Origin: JABDLO01 sp041749255 | Lineage (GTDB): Bacteria; Bacteroidota; Bacteroidia; Chitinophagales; Saprospiraceae | Direction of reading: 5' to 3' | NCBI GenBank assembly: GCA_041749255.1 | Contig: JBGTBR010000008.1 | Location: 1 to 64,000, forward strand | Length of the DNA: 64,000 bases | In this document: positions 44,578 through 53,241 of the stretch, one piece after another | Layout of the letters: the number at the start of each line of letters is the position of its first letter | Position numbering within the stretch: the stretch's first letter is position 1 | Program-made: the position numbers and the translations under genes | Notes under the pieces: model-generated | Told to the model about the DNA's origin: nothing | What the model saw: only the letters and a program-made list of their open reading frames with translations | Databases searched by the model: none

Positions 44578-45519
44578 ATGGTAAGGCATTTTTATGATAT
44601 CAACAGTGTAAATAACCCCGAAAGTCTGATTAAAAGAGCACTTGAGATCAAACAATCCCAAGTTCGATCCAATGAGGGAAAAAACAAAACGATAGCTCTC
44701 ATTTTCCTCAATCCCAGTCTGCGCACCCGGATAAGTACCCAGGAAGCAGCCTACAGAGTGGGGATGCAGGTCATCTGTTTAAACAGTACAGATGCCTGGG
44801 CATGGGAGCTGAAAGAAGGTGCTATCATGGATGGCGATAAATCAGAACACATTAAAGATGCGGTAAGAGTATTATCCAGTTATGTGGATATGATCGGTAT
44901 CCGATGCTTCGCCACACTTAAAGACTTTAGCGAAGACAAGTCAGATCTGTTTATAAAAACTTTTATGAAATATGCCACAGTACCCGTTATCAATCTGGAA
45001 TCTGCTGTTTTACACCCCCTGCAGTCACTTGCTGATATGGTCACTTTAGAAGAAATGCATCCGGGCAAAAAGTTAAACGTAACCTTGACATGGGCGCCTC
45101 ATCCGAAGGCTTTGCCCCATGCCGTTGCGAATTCTTTTGCTCAGTGGGCGTTACGTGCCGGCCACCAACTCACCATAACCCATCCGGATGGCTTTGAGCT
45201 GGATGATCAATTTACACACGGAGCTACGATAGAATACAACCAGAAGACCGCATTACAAAATGCAAACATCATATATGTAAAGAATTGGTGCTCTTCTTCA
45301 GATTATGGACAACCTGCAAAGGGCCTTCACTCATGGATACTTGATGAGGGAAAGATCAGGCTTGCCCCAAATGCAAGCATCATGCACTGCCTGCCCGTTA
45401 GAAGAAATGTGGTGGTGACAGACGGAGTCCTGGATGGACAGCAATCCGTTATTTACAATGAGGCACACAATCGGCTTTTTGCCGCCCAGGCCGTAATTGA
45501 AAATCTGCTTAATTCCTGA
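44578..45519 (+). CDS. argF': acetylornithine-type carbamoyltransferase
   Basis: A 313-residue transcarbamylase that carbamoylates N-acylated ornithine rather than ornithine, so the pathway runs linearly to N-acylcitrulline. It has the carbamoyl-phosphate loop 'LNPSLRTRIST' (about 44-54), a Trp-rich 'TDAWAWELKEG', 'GDKSEHIKDAVRVLSSYVD' and the C-terminal 'HCLPVRRN'. It lacks the features of ordinary ArgF and sits in a cluster without argF or argJ. By memory alignment, the position that distinguishes acetyl- (Glu) from succinyl- (Pro) ornithine enzymes appears to be Ser89 here, so the acyl group is uncertain. It is followed by argB 4 bases downstream. Confidence 0.9.
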   Translation: MVRHFYDINSVNNPESLIKRALEIKQSQVRSNEGKNKTIALIFLNPSLRTRISTQEAAYRVGMQVICLNSTDAWAWELKEGAIMDGDKSEHIKDAVRVLSSYVDMIGIRCFATLKDFSEDKSDLFIKTFMKYATVPVINLESAVLHPLQSLADMVTLEEMHPGKKLNVTLTWAPHPKALPHAVANSFAQWALRAGHQLTITHPDGFELDDQFTHGATIEYNQKTALQNANIIYVKNWCSSSDYGQPAKGLHSWILDEGKIRLAPNASIMHCLPVRRNVVVTDGVLDGQQSVIYNEAHNRLFAAQAVIENLLNS

Positions 45520-45523
45520 TGAA

Positions 45524-46297
45524 GTGGAAAAAGTAAACATAGTCAAAATAGGAGGAAACCTCATTGATGATCCTGCAGCCTTTGAAAGTTTTTTAGATGC
45601 ATTTGTCGAGATGAAGGGATCCAGGATCTTGATCCATGGAGGGGGTAAAAAAGGTTCAGAATGGTTGCAGAAAATGGAAATTCCTGTAAAATACCACGAG
45701 GGTAGACGCATTACCGATGATGCTACATTGGAAGTCATCATAATGGTATATGCCGGCACGATTAATAAAAGTTTGTGTGCAAAATTACAGGCAAGATCCT
45801 GTAATGCGTTGGGATTATCAGGGTGCGATCTCAATATCATCACTGCGAGTAAGAGAAAGGCCCGGAATATTGATTATGGATGGGCAGGAGATATCCATTG
45901 TATTGGCACAGAAAACCTGCTTTGGATCCTCCAAAATGGAGTGGTTCCCGTTATCAACCCTATAACCCACAACGGTCAGGGCCAACTGCTCAATACCAAT
46001 GCCGATACCATAGCTTCAGAAGTAGCGATGGCTCTAAGCCCATTTTGCAAAACTTACCTCCATTACTGTTTTGAACACAGAGGAGTATTAAAAGATATTC
46101 ACAATCAAGATAGTCTGCTTCATACCATTCACTGGGATGAATATCAAGATTTGAAAAACCAGGGAATTATTTCACAGGGTATGATCCCAAAACTCGATAA
46201 TGCCTTTACTGCACTCCGGAAAGGAATATCTGAAATTACCATCGGAGACGCTCAACATTTTTTACCAGACAGGGATTGTACAAAACTCAAACTATGA
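45524..46297 (+). CDS. argB: acetylglutamate kinase
   Basis: A 257-residue amino-acid kinase phosphorylating N-acetylglutamate. It has 'VNIVKIGGNLIDDPAAFESF', 'RILIHGGGKKGSEWLQ', 'VIIMVYAGTINKSLC' and a C-terminal part ending at 46297. The start is GTG 45524, because a TTG-led start at 45497 would lie inside the ArgF' coding region and adds only nonconserved residues. The stop overlaps the argE ATG (ATGA). The conserved kinase motifs and position support the call. Confidence 0.93.
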   Translation: MEKVNIVKIGGNLIDDPAAFESFLDAFVEMKGSRILIHGGGKKGSEWLQKMEIPVKYHEGRRITDDATLEVIIMVYAGTINKSLCAKLQARSCNALGLSGCDLNIITASKRKARNIDYGWAGDIHCIGTENLLWILQNGVVPVINPITHNGQGQLLNTNADTIASEVAMALSPFCKTYLHYCFEHRGVLKDIHNQDSLLHTIHWDEYQDLKNQGIISQGMIPKLDNAFTALRKGISEITIGDAQHFLPDRDCTKLKL

Positions 46298-47337
46298 GTC
46301 ACATCGAATTATTGAAAAGGTTGATTCGCACCCCTTCCTTCTCGGGTCAGGAGGATAAGACAGCCACTATCATAGCAGAGTATTTGCAACAAAACGGGGT
46401 TGAAATAACAAGAATCAAAAACAACATCATTAGCAGGAATAAACATTTCAATCCTGCAAGCAAAACCATCCTATTAAATTCTCACCACGATACGGTAAAA
46501 GATAATGAAGGATGGATCAAAGATCCCTTTGGCGCTGAAGAAGTGGGCGACACCATATACGGCCTTGGAAGCAATGATGCGGGAGGATCACTGATCTCCC
46601 TGATAGCTACTTTTATACAGTTGCACGACAAACCATTACCTTATAACCTGGTCATGGTGGCGTCGGCAGAAGAAGAAACATTTGGTAAAAATGGACTTTC
46701 CTCGCTGCTCGACCATCATCTTCCCCATTTTGACCTGGGCATTATAGGAGAACCTACCAGCCTCGAACTGGCAGTAGCAGAAAAAGGATTATTGGTCCTT
46801 GACGGAGAAAGTAAAGGCGTATCCGGGCATGCTGCAAGAAACACAGGTACGAATGCGATTTACCGGGCGTTGGAGGATATTGAATGGCTGAGACAATTTA
46901 CTTTTGAGAAGGTGTCAGAAAATTTGGGGCCGGTCACTCTTCAGGTGACCCAGATCGAAGCGGGATATCAACACAATGTCATTCCGGATTCCTGTCGTTA
47001 CGTGGTAGATGTAAGGGTAAACGATTGCTATACCAATGAAGAAATTGTAAATATTATACAACAAAATATCAAAGGAAGCATACAGCCCCGATCACTTAAA
47101 TGGAATTCAAGATATATACCTGCGCATCATCCTATTGTTAAAAGGGCTAAAGATCTCGGTATTCGCACATTTGGTTCTCCAACCTTATCCGATCAGGTAC
47201 ATTGCCGGTTTCCCACTGTGAAAATAGGACCCGGTGATTCAGAAAGATCGCATACCCCGGATGAGTATATTTTAAAATCGGAAATCGAAAAAGGGATCGC
47301 TACCTATATCCGTCTTTTGGATGGATTGGAGTTATAG
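46294..47337 (+). CDS. argE: M20 deacetylase, acetylornithine/acetylcitrulline type
   Basis: A 347-residue M20-family zinc hydrolase. It has 'LLNSHHDTVKDN' (metal His and Asp), 'YGLGSNDAGGSLISL', 'ASAEEETFGKNG' (catalytic Glu pair) and 'VAEKGLLVLDGESKG'. In this operon with ArgF' it most likely removes the acetyl group from N-acetylcitrulline, the step before ArgG, as in other acetylornithine-carbamoyltransferase pathways. The true start is ATG 46294, which overlaps the argB stop as ATGA; an upstream TTG was rejected. Substrate inferred from context. Confidence 0.9.
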   Translation: MSHIELLKRLIRTPSFSGQEDKTATIIAEYLQQNGVEITRIKNNIISRNKHFNPASKTILLNSHHDTVKDNEGWIKDPFGAEEVGDTIYGLGSNDAGGSLISLIATFIQLHDKPLPYNLVMVASAEEETFGKNGLSSLLDHHLPHFDLGIIGEPTSLELAVAEKGLLVLDGESKGVSGHAARNTGTNAIYRALEDIEWLRQFTFEKVSENLGPVTLQVTQIEAGYQHNVIPDSCRYVVDVRVNDCYTNEEIVNIIQQNIKGSIQPRSLKWNSRYIPAHHPIVKRAKDLGIRTFGSPTLSDQVHCRFPTVKIGPGDSERSHTPDEYILKSEIEKGIATYIRLLDGLEL

Positions 47338-47397
47338 CAATTCTTCAATAATTTGCAGTTTAGTTAATAATTCATTGAGCAAATATCAAATACTAGC

Positions 47398-48678
47398 ATG
47401 AAACTCTGGAACAAAAAAGAAAAGCTGGATAAAATTATTGAGAAATTCACCATTGGTAATGATCCGGATTTCGATATGATTCTGGCCAGGTATGATGTCA
47501 TGGGTTCAATGGCCCATGCGCGCATGCTGAAGAAGGTGGAGTTGATCAGTGAAAAAGAATGTCAAATACTGGTACAAGGGCTGGAAGAGATCCTAAACGA
47601 AATAAACCAGGGAACTTTTACAATAGGCGAGGGAATCGAGGATATCCATTCTCAGATTGAAATATTGCTGACGGAAAGATGTGGTGATGCAGGCAAAAAA
47701 CTACATACCGCCAGAAGCAGAAATGATCAGATCGCCACTGATCTGAAACTATATTACAGGGATATATTGAACGATTTATTTGAAAATGTCAAAGAATTGG
47801 CCTTTCATTTTCTGCACAAAGCTGATGCAACCCGTCACCTACTTATGCCAGGATATACGCACAGCCAGGTAGGTATGGTTTCGTCGTTTGGATTATGGTA
47901 TGCGAGTTTTGCTGAATCCTTAAGCGATGACCTTGTCTTACTGAAAACGGTAATCCGGTTAGTCGATCAAAATCCTTTGGGTAGTGCCGCGGGATACGGA
48001 TCCTCATTGCCGATAGACAGGGATTACACCACAGCGGAGCTTGGATTCAGCGATCTGCTTATCAATCCGGTATATGCTCAGGTTTCAAGAGGTAGAGGAG
48101 AGCTATTTATCGGATTCGCTTTACAATCGCTGGCTACTACGATAAATAGATTTGCTTCGGATATATGTTTATATTCCAATGAGAACTACCGTTTTCTCAA
48201 CTTGCCAGAGGCTTTTACCACAGGATCCAGTATTATGCCCCACAAAAAGAATCCTGATGTGATGGAATTGGTACGTGCACAATGCAATAGGGTAGTTACC
48301 ATGCCGGTACAAGTGCAGATGATGCTGGGCAACCTGCAAACGGGATACCACCGCGATTACCAATTGCTCAAGGAATTGGTTTTTCCAAATCTGGATAAAA
48401 TGGTTGATATCATCTGCGTGTTGAATTATTGCGTACCCCACATTACCGAAGAAGAGGGTATCATGCTCGACAGTAAATACAAGCTTTGCTATACTGTAGA
48501 AAGGATAAATGAATTGATTGCTGACGGTGTTCATTTCAGAGATGCCTATCATCAGGTGAAAGAAGAAGTGGTATCCGGGCATTTTGAGGTAAAAAATTAT
48601 GCCGTTAACCATTCTCATGCCGGGAGCATTGGAAACCTGGGATTAAACAGGATAGAAAAGAAAATAATGAGCGCCTAA
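47398..48678 (+). CDS. argH: argininosuccinate lyase
   Basis: A 426-residue fumarase/aspartase-superfamily enzyme splitting argininosuccinate into arginine and fumarate. Diagnostic motifs are 'KLHTARSRNDQIATDLKLYYRD' and the signature 'GSSIMPHKKNPDVMELVR'. The chain is a little shorter than E. coli ArgH (457) because the C-terminal helices are reduced. It is the last gene of the arg operon, 60 bases after argE, and is followed by tRNA-Met. Confidence 0.95.
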   Translation: MKLWNKKEKLDKIIEKFTIGNDPDFDMILARYDVMGSMAHARMLKKVELISEKECQILVQGLEEILNEINQGTFTIGEGIEDIHSQIEILLTERCGDAGKKLHTARSRNDQIATDLKLYYRDILNDLFENVKELAFHFLHKADATRHLLMPGYTHSQVGMVSSFGLWYASFAESLSDDLVLLKTVIRLVDQNPLGSAAGYGSSLPIDRDYTTAELGFSDLLINPVYAQVSRGRGELFIGFALQSLATTINRFASDICLYSNENYRFLNLPEAFTTGSSIMPHKKNPDVMELVRAQCNRVVTMPVQVQMMLGNLQTGYHRDYQLLKELVFPNLDKMVDIICVLNYCVPHITEEEGIMLDSKYKLCYTVERINELIADGVHFRDAYHQVKEEVVSGHFEVKNYAVNHSHAGSIGNLGLNRIEKKIMSA

Positions 48679-48716
48679 TTTATTGGATAAAATCGACAAC
48701 AAACTAAAAAAAAATG

Positions 48717-48724
48717 TAAATTTG
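48717..48724 (+). promoter_or_regulatory. -7 element for tRNA-Met
   Basis: TAAATTTG fits TAnnTTTG exactly and lies 17 bases before the tRNA 5' end, giving a start about 11 bases upstream of the mature tRNA. The -33 element is not clear. Confidence 0.45.
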
Positions 48725-48741
48725 CCCTTCTTTTTAAAAGA

Positions 48742-48815
48742 GGTCCCATAGCTCAGTTGGTTAGAGCATCTGACTCATAATCAGGAGGTCCAAGGTTCAA
48801 ATCCTTGTGGGACCA
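48742..48815 (+). tRNA. tRNA-Met (CAT anticodon)
   Basis: A complete cloverleaf. The acceptor stem is GGTCCCA / TGGGACC with discriminator A. The D-arm is around 'TAGCTCAGTTGGTTAGAGC'. The anticodon stem is TCTGA/TCAGG with loop CTCATAA (anticodon CAT). The T-arm is 'AAGGTTCAAATCCTTG'. It is elongator-type because the acceptor's first pair is G-C; a tRNA-Ile2 (lysidine-modified CAT) cannot be entirely excluded from sequence alone. Confidence 0.93.
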
Positions 48816-48823
48816 CTTACATG

Positions 48824-48852
48824 AAAGGGTTGCATTTGTGCGACCCTTTTTT
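48824..48852 (+). terminator. terminator after tRNA-Met
   Basis: AAAGGGTTGC (48824-48833) pairs with GCGACCCTTT around a 6-base loop (one G-T wobble) and is followed by a run of T. It is a textbook intrinsic terminator closing the arg/tRNA region. Confidence 0.85.
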
Positions 48853-49009
48853 TATTTGTGTATTGTAGAGCTATTCCAACGTAAATGCAAATTTATAGGT
48901 GTTTCAGGTTGCTCTATACTGGTAATGTATAATGGTAAATCCTTAATTAGTTTCATTTCTTAACTACTCAGCGATAACCACCAATGCTTTGGGGGGGCTC
49001 ATTTTGAAT

Positions 49010-49996
49010 CTACATTAAGATGTTGTTTTTAGGGGCGATTGGGTCCGGTAAATTGATTTCGTCAAGCATATCTCTTAAATCAATTTCTATTGTTCGGCTT
49101 AAGGCAGCCATAGGAATATCGTTAGCTCCACCTTCAAAAGGATTTTCAGTTGCTTCGCCTACTTTTTCCATTGAAGTGAAAACCCAAGAAACAATAACCG
49201 TAAATGGAATGGTCAGCCAAACAAAATGTTCACCCAATTTTTGAAATTCAATGAGCATTCCGAAAGGCAACATCAAAACCAAAAGCCAAACAAAAAACAG
49301 ATTGATGCTCGCAAATTGTCTTGGATATGGGAAGTTTTTAATGCGTTCACATTTGCCTTGATGGTCATATAAATCAGCCAATCGTCTTTCCATTTCTACA
49401 TATTCATAGTGTTCAATTTTTCCTTCTGCTCTTAATTTTTTAATATGCTTCGATTGTAAAGCTATCAATTGAGTGGCTCGGTTTTTCTTGCCTACTACAT
49501 AATTGTGTTCTTCTTCAGAAAGGTATTTTTTCAACTCATCTTCCAAGTTGCTTTCCCATTCAGGAACAGAATAATAATTGCGATACTCAATATGGTGTTT
49601 CTTATTGGAATTTTCCCATGATTGTGGCTTCCGTAATTGAAAACGCAAGGCCGTAAGCCAGGCACAATGCCTATAAATCAGTAGTTCAATTTCCGATTTA
49701 TCGGCTTTCACAAAATCTTTGCTCATAATTCCCCAGGTACGACTTGTGTTTACAATAGCCCCCCAAATTTGACGGGCTTCCCAAAGTCGGTTGTAGGTTT
49801 GTGTATTTTTGAAACCAACGATAAAAGCGGCTGCAGTGCCAACTAATGCCACAGGAACCCACGGAATTGCAATCCATTTCAAATCAAAGACTTGAAATAG
49901 AACCGTTGGGATAGTTGCTAAAATGACCAATACATAAATATCTCGTCTTGTCCAAAGTAAAAATTCTGATATTTTATAATGACTACCTGTATGCAT
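49010..49996 (-). CDS. bestrophin family membrane channel
   Basis: A 328-residue protein of the bacterial bestrophin (UPF0187) family, ion channels of the inner membrane. The N-terminal half has 'DIYVLVILATIPTVLFQVF' and 'WVPVALVGTAAAFIVGFKNTQTYNRLWEARQIWG', the bestrophin signature region. A charged middle domain (about 130-230) and two further membrane segments ('FFVWLLVLMLPFGMLI', 'FVWLTIPFTVIVSWVF') follow. The C-terminus 'IDLRDMLDEINLPDPIAPK' is typical. The ion conducted is not known. It lies downstream of a four-helix-bundle gene and a K+ channel relic on the same strand. Confidence 0.85.
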   Translation of the reverse strand: MHTGSHYKISEFLLWTRRDIYVLVILATIPTVLFQVFDLKWIAIPWVPVALVGTAAAFIVGFKNTQTYNRLWEARQIWGAIVNTSRTWGIMSKDFVKADKSEIELLIYRHCAWLTALRFQLRKPQSWENSNKKHHIEYRNYYSVPEWESNLEDELKKYLSEEEHNYVVGKKNRATQLIALQSKHIKKLRAEGKIEHYEYVEMERRLADLYDHQGKCERIKNFPYPRQFASINLFFVWLLVLMLPFGMLIEFQKLGEHFVWLTIPFTVIVSWVFTSMEKVGEATENPFEGGANDIPMAALSRTIEIDLRDMLDEINLPDPIAPKNNILM

Positions 49997-50003
49997 CTTT
50001 TTT

Positions 50004-50029
50004 AATGGTTAATTGTCAATGGTTAATTG
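50004..50029. repeat. tandem AT-rich repeat at the four-helix-bundle gene end
   Basis: AATGGTTAATTG occurs at 50004-50015 and again at 50018-50029, a 14-base tandem repeat. The second copy overlaps the stop codon of the four-helix-bundle gene. Confidence 0.6.
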
Positions 50030-50372
50030 ATTTTGCTGATTTTAGTATGGCGGTAATCAATTTTATAATTTCAATGGCATCTGCATTTATACTTTCAAAT
50101 TGTTCGGTGTTCAAGTAATCTGTTTCTTTTAGAAGTTCCAGCCAGTATATAGATTCATTGATTTCCTTTTGAGCTATGCCCATTTTGTGTTTGAAATCTG
50201 ATTTACTTTCTGCGTGTTCAGCTTCTCTGATCATTGCTCCAACAGATGTTCCACTTTTTAACAATTGCTTCGACAACACAAACTCTTTCTTTTGCTCACA
50301 TAAGAATTGATATACCTTGACAATTCTCACGGCAAAAGCAAAACTCTTATTTTTTACAATATTCTCTTTCAT
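50016..50372 (-). CDS. four-helix bundle protein (23S rRNA IVS-type)
   Basis: A 118-residue all-helical protein of the four-helix-bundle/23S-intervening-sequence-protein family. It reads 'FAVRIVKVYQFLCEQKKEFV', 'LSKQLLKSGTSVGAMIREAEHAES', 'FKHKMGIAQKEINESIYWLELL' and a terminal helix. The conserved central 'GTSVGAMIREAE' is the family hallmark. The family was first seen inside 23S rRNA genes and also occurs free in Bacteroidota genomes, usually between AT-rich tandem repeats as here. It is placed between two channel genes, like an inserted cassette. Function unknown. Confidence 0.85.
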   Translation of the reverse strand: MKENIVKNKSFAFAVRIVKVYQFLCEQKKEFVLSKQLLKSGTSVGAMIREAEHAESKSDFKHKMGIAQKEINESIYWLELLKETDYLNTEQFESINADAIEIIKLITAILKSAKSINH

Positions 50373-50376
50373 TACA

Positions 50377-50418
50377 ATTCATCATTTATCATTAACAATT
50401 TACCATTCATCATTTATC
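50377..50418. repeat. tandem AT-rich repeat upstream of the four-helix-bundle gene
   Basis: ATTCATCATTTATC occurs at 50377-50390 and again at 50405-50418, separated by ATTAACAATTTACC. It mirrors the repeat type found at the other end of the gene, suggesting both bound the same unit. The second copy runs into the end of the ion-channel gene. Confidence 0.6.
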
Positions 50419-51067
50419 CTTATTTGAAAACTTGCTTATTATAATACCAACTAAAACAACCGAATAAAATTGACCTGCGATTCCAATAAGCGAAGCTGCC
50501 AATTTGGTGTAATGGGCATTGGGTGTAATGTCACCATAACCAATAGTCGTCAAGGTGATGGAACAATAATATACCAAGTCAATAAAAGTATGTGCCGGAC
50601 TTGTATAGTCAATACCTTTAAATGAATTTTGGTCTGTGTAAACCCAAATTTGCAAAAGAAAAACAAAAGTTTCTATCAATAGAAATAGCCCGCAAGCTGC
50701 TGCTGAAATAATGTCTGTATTGATGTAGCTGGGTTTGATTAAAAACTTCTAAAAAAATAAACGAGTAGAAAATCACATAACTCACATTCAGCAGGATCAT
50801 AAATTCTGGAACACCTTTGAAAAAGGGAAGTAATATAGGAAAAGCAATGACAATGATTGTCAATATGTTTTTAATGTAGTTTTTCAGTTTACCTTTTTCA
50901 ATGAATACACCAACGCTTGCCAATCCAAGAATTACCATATTGATAGGCCAAAGAATTTCTACGTAGAAGGGCATATCACTCACAACAATACCTATGTAAA
51001 GGTGCTGTATAAGAGCAACAAGCAACAGTTCATACTTTCTTTTCTGTAAAAAGCTTTTGATGTTCAT
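50410..51067 (-). pseudogene. two-TM K+ channel-type gene with a frameshift
   Basis: From ATG 51067 the frame gives several hydrophobic helices. It leaves its frame around 50740 at a run of A/T (GAAGTTTTTAATC), after which 'NQTQLHQ...' is nonsense. In the next frame the protein continues '...VFLIKPSYINTDIISAAAC', 'LLIETFVFLLQIWVYTD' and the selectivity filter 'SITLTTIGYGDITPN', ending at 50410. Joined, it is about 219 residues with the pore motif TIGYGD. One missing T in a homopolymer would explain the break; a sequencing error is possible. It is otherwise intact. Confidence 0.7.
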
Positions 51068-51068
51068 T

Positions 51069-51392
51069 TTACTTTATTTGCCCAATATCTAATCTGGTAA
51101 TTTTCCCTTCTTCGTTCATTGTAAAATGGAAGTACACATGGAATGTGCCCCATTGTCCTGCATAAAAATTGCCGTAAATGTTCTTTCCATCATTTTCAAC
51201 TTTGTCAATGGATAGAAATTTTTCCTTTTTGTCAAATGCGTTGTCAAAGAAGGATTTGAACCCTAAAGTCCTTCCATCATCTGTAAAAACAGCATCATTG
51301 GTAAAATGAGAATACCACGCATTAAGGTCGTTTGCTTGCAGTGCTTCAATAGCATTTTTTACGGTTGGGTTTGTGAGTTTTGATAAGACCAT
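51069..51392 (-). CDS. SnoaL/NTF2-like protein
   Basis: A 107-residue cytosolic NTF2-like domain. It reads 'AIEALQANDLNAWYSHFTNDAVFTDDGRTLGF' with a conserved Asp-Asp segment, then 'EKFLSIDKVENDGKNIYGNFYAG' and 'GTFHVYFHFTMNEEGKITRLDIGQI'. Typical of SnoaL-like/ketosteroid-isomerase-like proteins that bind small ligands. It is the first gene of a minus-strand group with the K+ channel, with a 1-base spacing. The ligand is unknown. Confidence 0.8.
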   Translation of the reverse strand: MVLSKLTNPTVKNAIEALQANDLNAWYSHFTNDAVFTDDGRTLGFKSFFDNAFDKKEKFLSIDKVENDGKNIYGNFYAGQWGTFHVYFHFTMNEEGKITRLDIGQIK

Positions 51393-51528
51393 ATTGTTCT
51401 TTGTTTATCTCTGTGTCGTTTTTTAGGTTTGCCCATAAAGGTTGGCAATATGGCCAGTAGCGGTTTGCGGACTACGTGGATCTCCGTTTATAATCTTTTC
51501 AAATCCCTATTAAATTTGTCTGATTGCT

Positions 51529-52785
51529 CTATTCCTTCTTTACTACTTCATATTTACCTTGCGATATACTTTCCTTAACCGCCCAACCATCTCCTACAAT
51601 TAAAGTCCAACCATCCCCCTTAAAGGTCTTTTCATCAATTCGCATTGGTGCTGCTAATCTTCTTTTACTTCCATCACTTGATACGAGTACACCTTTGGTT
51701 GCATCTAGGGAACCCCACGGACCGCTAGCTTTGAAAGGCCCAAAATAAATAGTGCCTTCTCCGGGAATTACGATTGCACCCCGGGTGTCATAACTATGGC
51801 TACCTCCTGGAAGAATTAGAACAGAATTGTCCACAAATGTTTTTCGTAAATTTTCAATTTTCTCTTGTCTGTCTTTTTCTCTTTGATGCTCAGATGCCAT
51901 AATTGCATTACCATTGTATTTTAAAATTGATTTTGAAACATCTTTTGACGGATGAATTTTATAAGCTTGGGCGACAAAAGCAGCCAAATCATCAGACCCT
52001 TTTATACGTTTTCGCCAATCGTTACTAGCATGGTCAAGCAAAAGACCATATGCTGGTCCTGAAAAATAAGCGAATGTACGAATGAAACTAGAGGTTATTG
52101 CTGTATTTTCGATGTTATCAAGTAAACCAAGAGTTGCTGTAATAGCTTCTTTATCGGAAGTAGCTACAAGTTTAGTTGCTGTATAAGCGGCTAAGCCTTC
52201 TGTAATTTCCTGTCCTTTCTCATCATCTTTATGTTGTGGATACAATTGCTGTCTTTCTTGACGAAATAAAAGAGCATCTGATAATGCTATCTTACGCTTT
52301 TTACCTGATGATCTAAGAGCTAAAGCCAAAGCACGCCACTCAAGTCTCATCCAATATCTCCCGTGAATTTCATCAAGATGCTCAGGCGTGCCAGTACCAA
52401 CTACAAGGCCCAGCTGTTGCTGAACACCATGAAACATTTCATGCAACAGAAGTTCTTTCCTGTCACGTGGTGTCTTCGTAGCCACATCATTCCATATATA
52501 AGCACCCCAGGATTTTCCACCCCATTGCATAGGTGCATTTACGACACCCAATATTCCGGGTCTTTTCTCATTTGGTTCAGGTTCGCTAGTGGCGATAGTT
52601 TTGGAGGCTATATCATATATCACCATTGGGCCACAGATTGAGACACCCCAAAGTTTTCCGTTGTCTTTGATGCACAAATCCCTGGCTTCTTTAAAATATT
52701 CTTGAGCTAATTCTTGGTTGATCTGTGCATGTAAATTATTTAGCATTAAGAAGGCAACTATAAAAAAGTATAGCTTATTTCTCAT
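51529..52785 (-). CDS. exported HExxH protein, possible metalloprotease
   Basis: A 418-residue protein with a signal peptide (1-21, ending 'NNLHAQ'). It has a zinc-protease-like motif H115-E-M-F-H119 ('ELLLHEMFHGVQQQ'), with Glu149 29 residues on ('RYWMRLEWRALAL'), which would complete a gluzincin-type site. The middle has 'EITEGLAAYTATKLVA' (also helical). The C-terminal 100 residues form a beta-rich domain ('GTIYFGPFKASGPWGSLDATKG', 'GDGWTLIVGDGW'). I do not recognise a named family. Its ATG overlaps by 4 bases (ATGA) the stop of a 57-residue ORF just upstream, so the two could be translated together. The catalytic role is inferred from the motif. Confidence 0.65.
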   Translation of the reverse strand: MRNKLYFFIVAFLMLNNLHAQINQELAQEYFKEARDLCIKDNGKLWGVSICGPMVIYDIASKTIATSEPEPNEKRPGILGVVNAPMQWGGKSWGAYIWNDVATKTPRDRKELLLHEMFHGVQQQLGLVVGTGTPEHLDEIHGRYWMRLEWRALALALRSSGKKRKIALSDALLFRQERQQLYPQHKDDEKGQEITEGLAAYTATKLVATSDKEAITATLGLLDNIENTAITSSFIRTFAYFSGPAYGLLLDHASNDWRKRIKGSDDLAAFVAQAYKIHPSKDVSKSILKYNGNAIMASEHQREKDRQEKIENLRKTFVDNSVLILPGGSHSYDTRGAIVIPGEGTIYFGPFKASGPWGSLDATKGVLVSSDGSKRRLAAPMRIDEKTFKGDGWTLIVGDGWAVKESISQGKYEVVKKE

Positions 52786-52955
52786 TTGAATATTATTTTG
52801 TGATCATTTTCAATGTTTGAAATAATGCTGTCAAACTGGTTTGGATTGTTCAGTTCTTGCGCATTGGTTACAACTTGTTTATTGACGAATGTTTTTATAA
52901 TATATCTCTCCAAAACAGTCAGATTGAAGAAGTTTTGCAACTCAAATCTGCTCAT
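52782..52955 (-). CDS. 57-residue ORF coupled to the HExxH gene
   Basis: A minus-strand frame from ATG 52955 to TGA 52784-52782 encodes 57 residues ('MSRFELQNFFNLTVLERYII', 'TFVNKQVVTNAQELNNP', 'DSIISNIENDHKIIFK'). An in-frame stop lies just upstream of the ATG, so the ORF is bounded. Its stop overlaps the start of the HExxH gene as ATGA, the tight layout used by translationally coupled genes. The product is small, slightly acidic, helical and cytosolic-looking. No family is recognised; it might be a regulator, chaperone or chance ORF. Confidence 0.4.
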   Translation of the reverse strand: MSRFELQNFFNLTVLERYIIKTFVNKQVVTNAQELNNPNQFDSIISNIENDHKIIFK

Positions 52956-53241
52956 ATCATAATTCCTAATTCAGAGAGTCTCCGAACCTGTCTCTAATTC
53001 CAATTGCTTATGATTGCAATTTATTGCTTTCTGCAATAAAAAAGAAATGCGTCCAGAATGGAAGTTCAAAAATAAGCCTCAGTTTCTGCAAGTCTTATAA
53101 ATGCTTCAATAGGAGAACCGAATCAATATCCACTATGGCATATTTGTTGTTTTGGATATCGGGGAAGGCATGCTTTTATACCGGCTCTTGTATTCAATTT
53201 TCTGAAAACTCCCTGGATCACAACAGTGTAACACTTTTTAT

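Noticed and set aside
45497..45523. TTG-led start of argB inside the ArgF' gene
   Set aside because: The added residues are the end of ArgF' read in another frame and not conserved; the GTG at 45524 begins the kinase proper.
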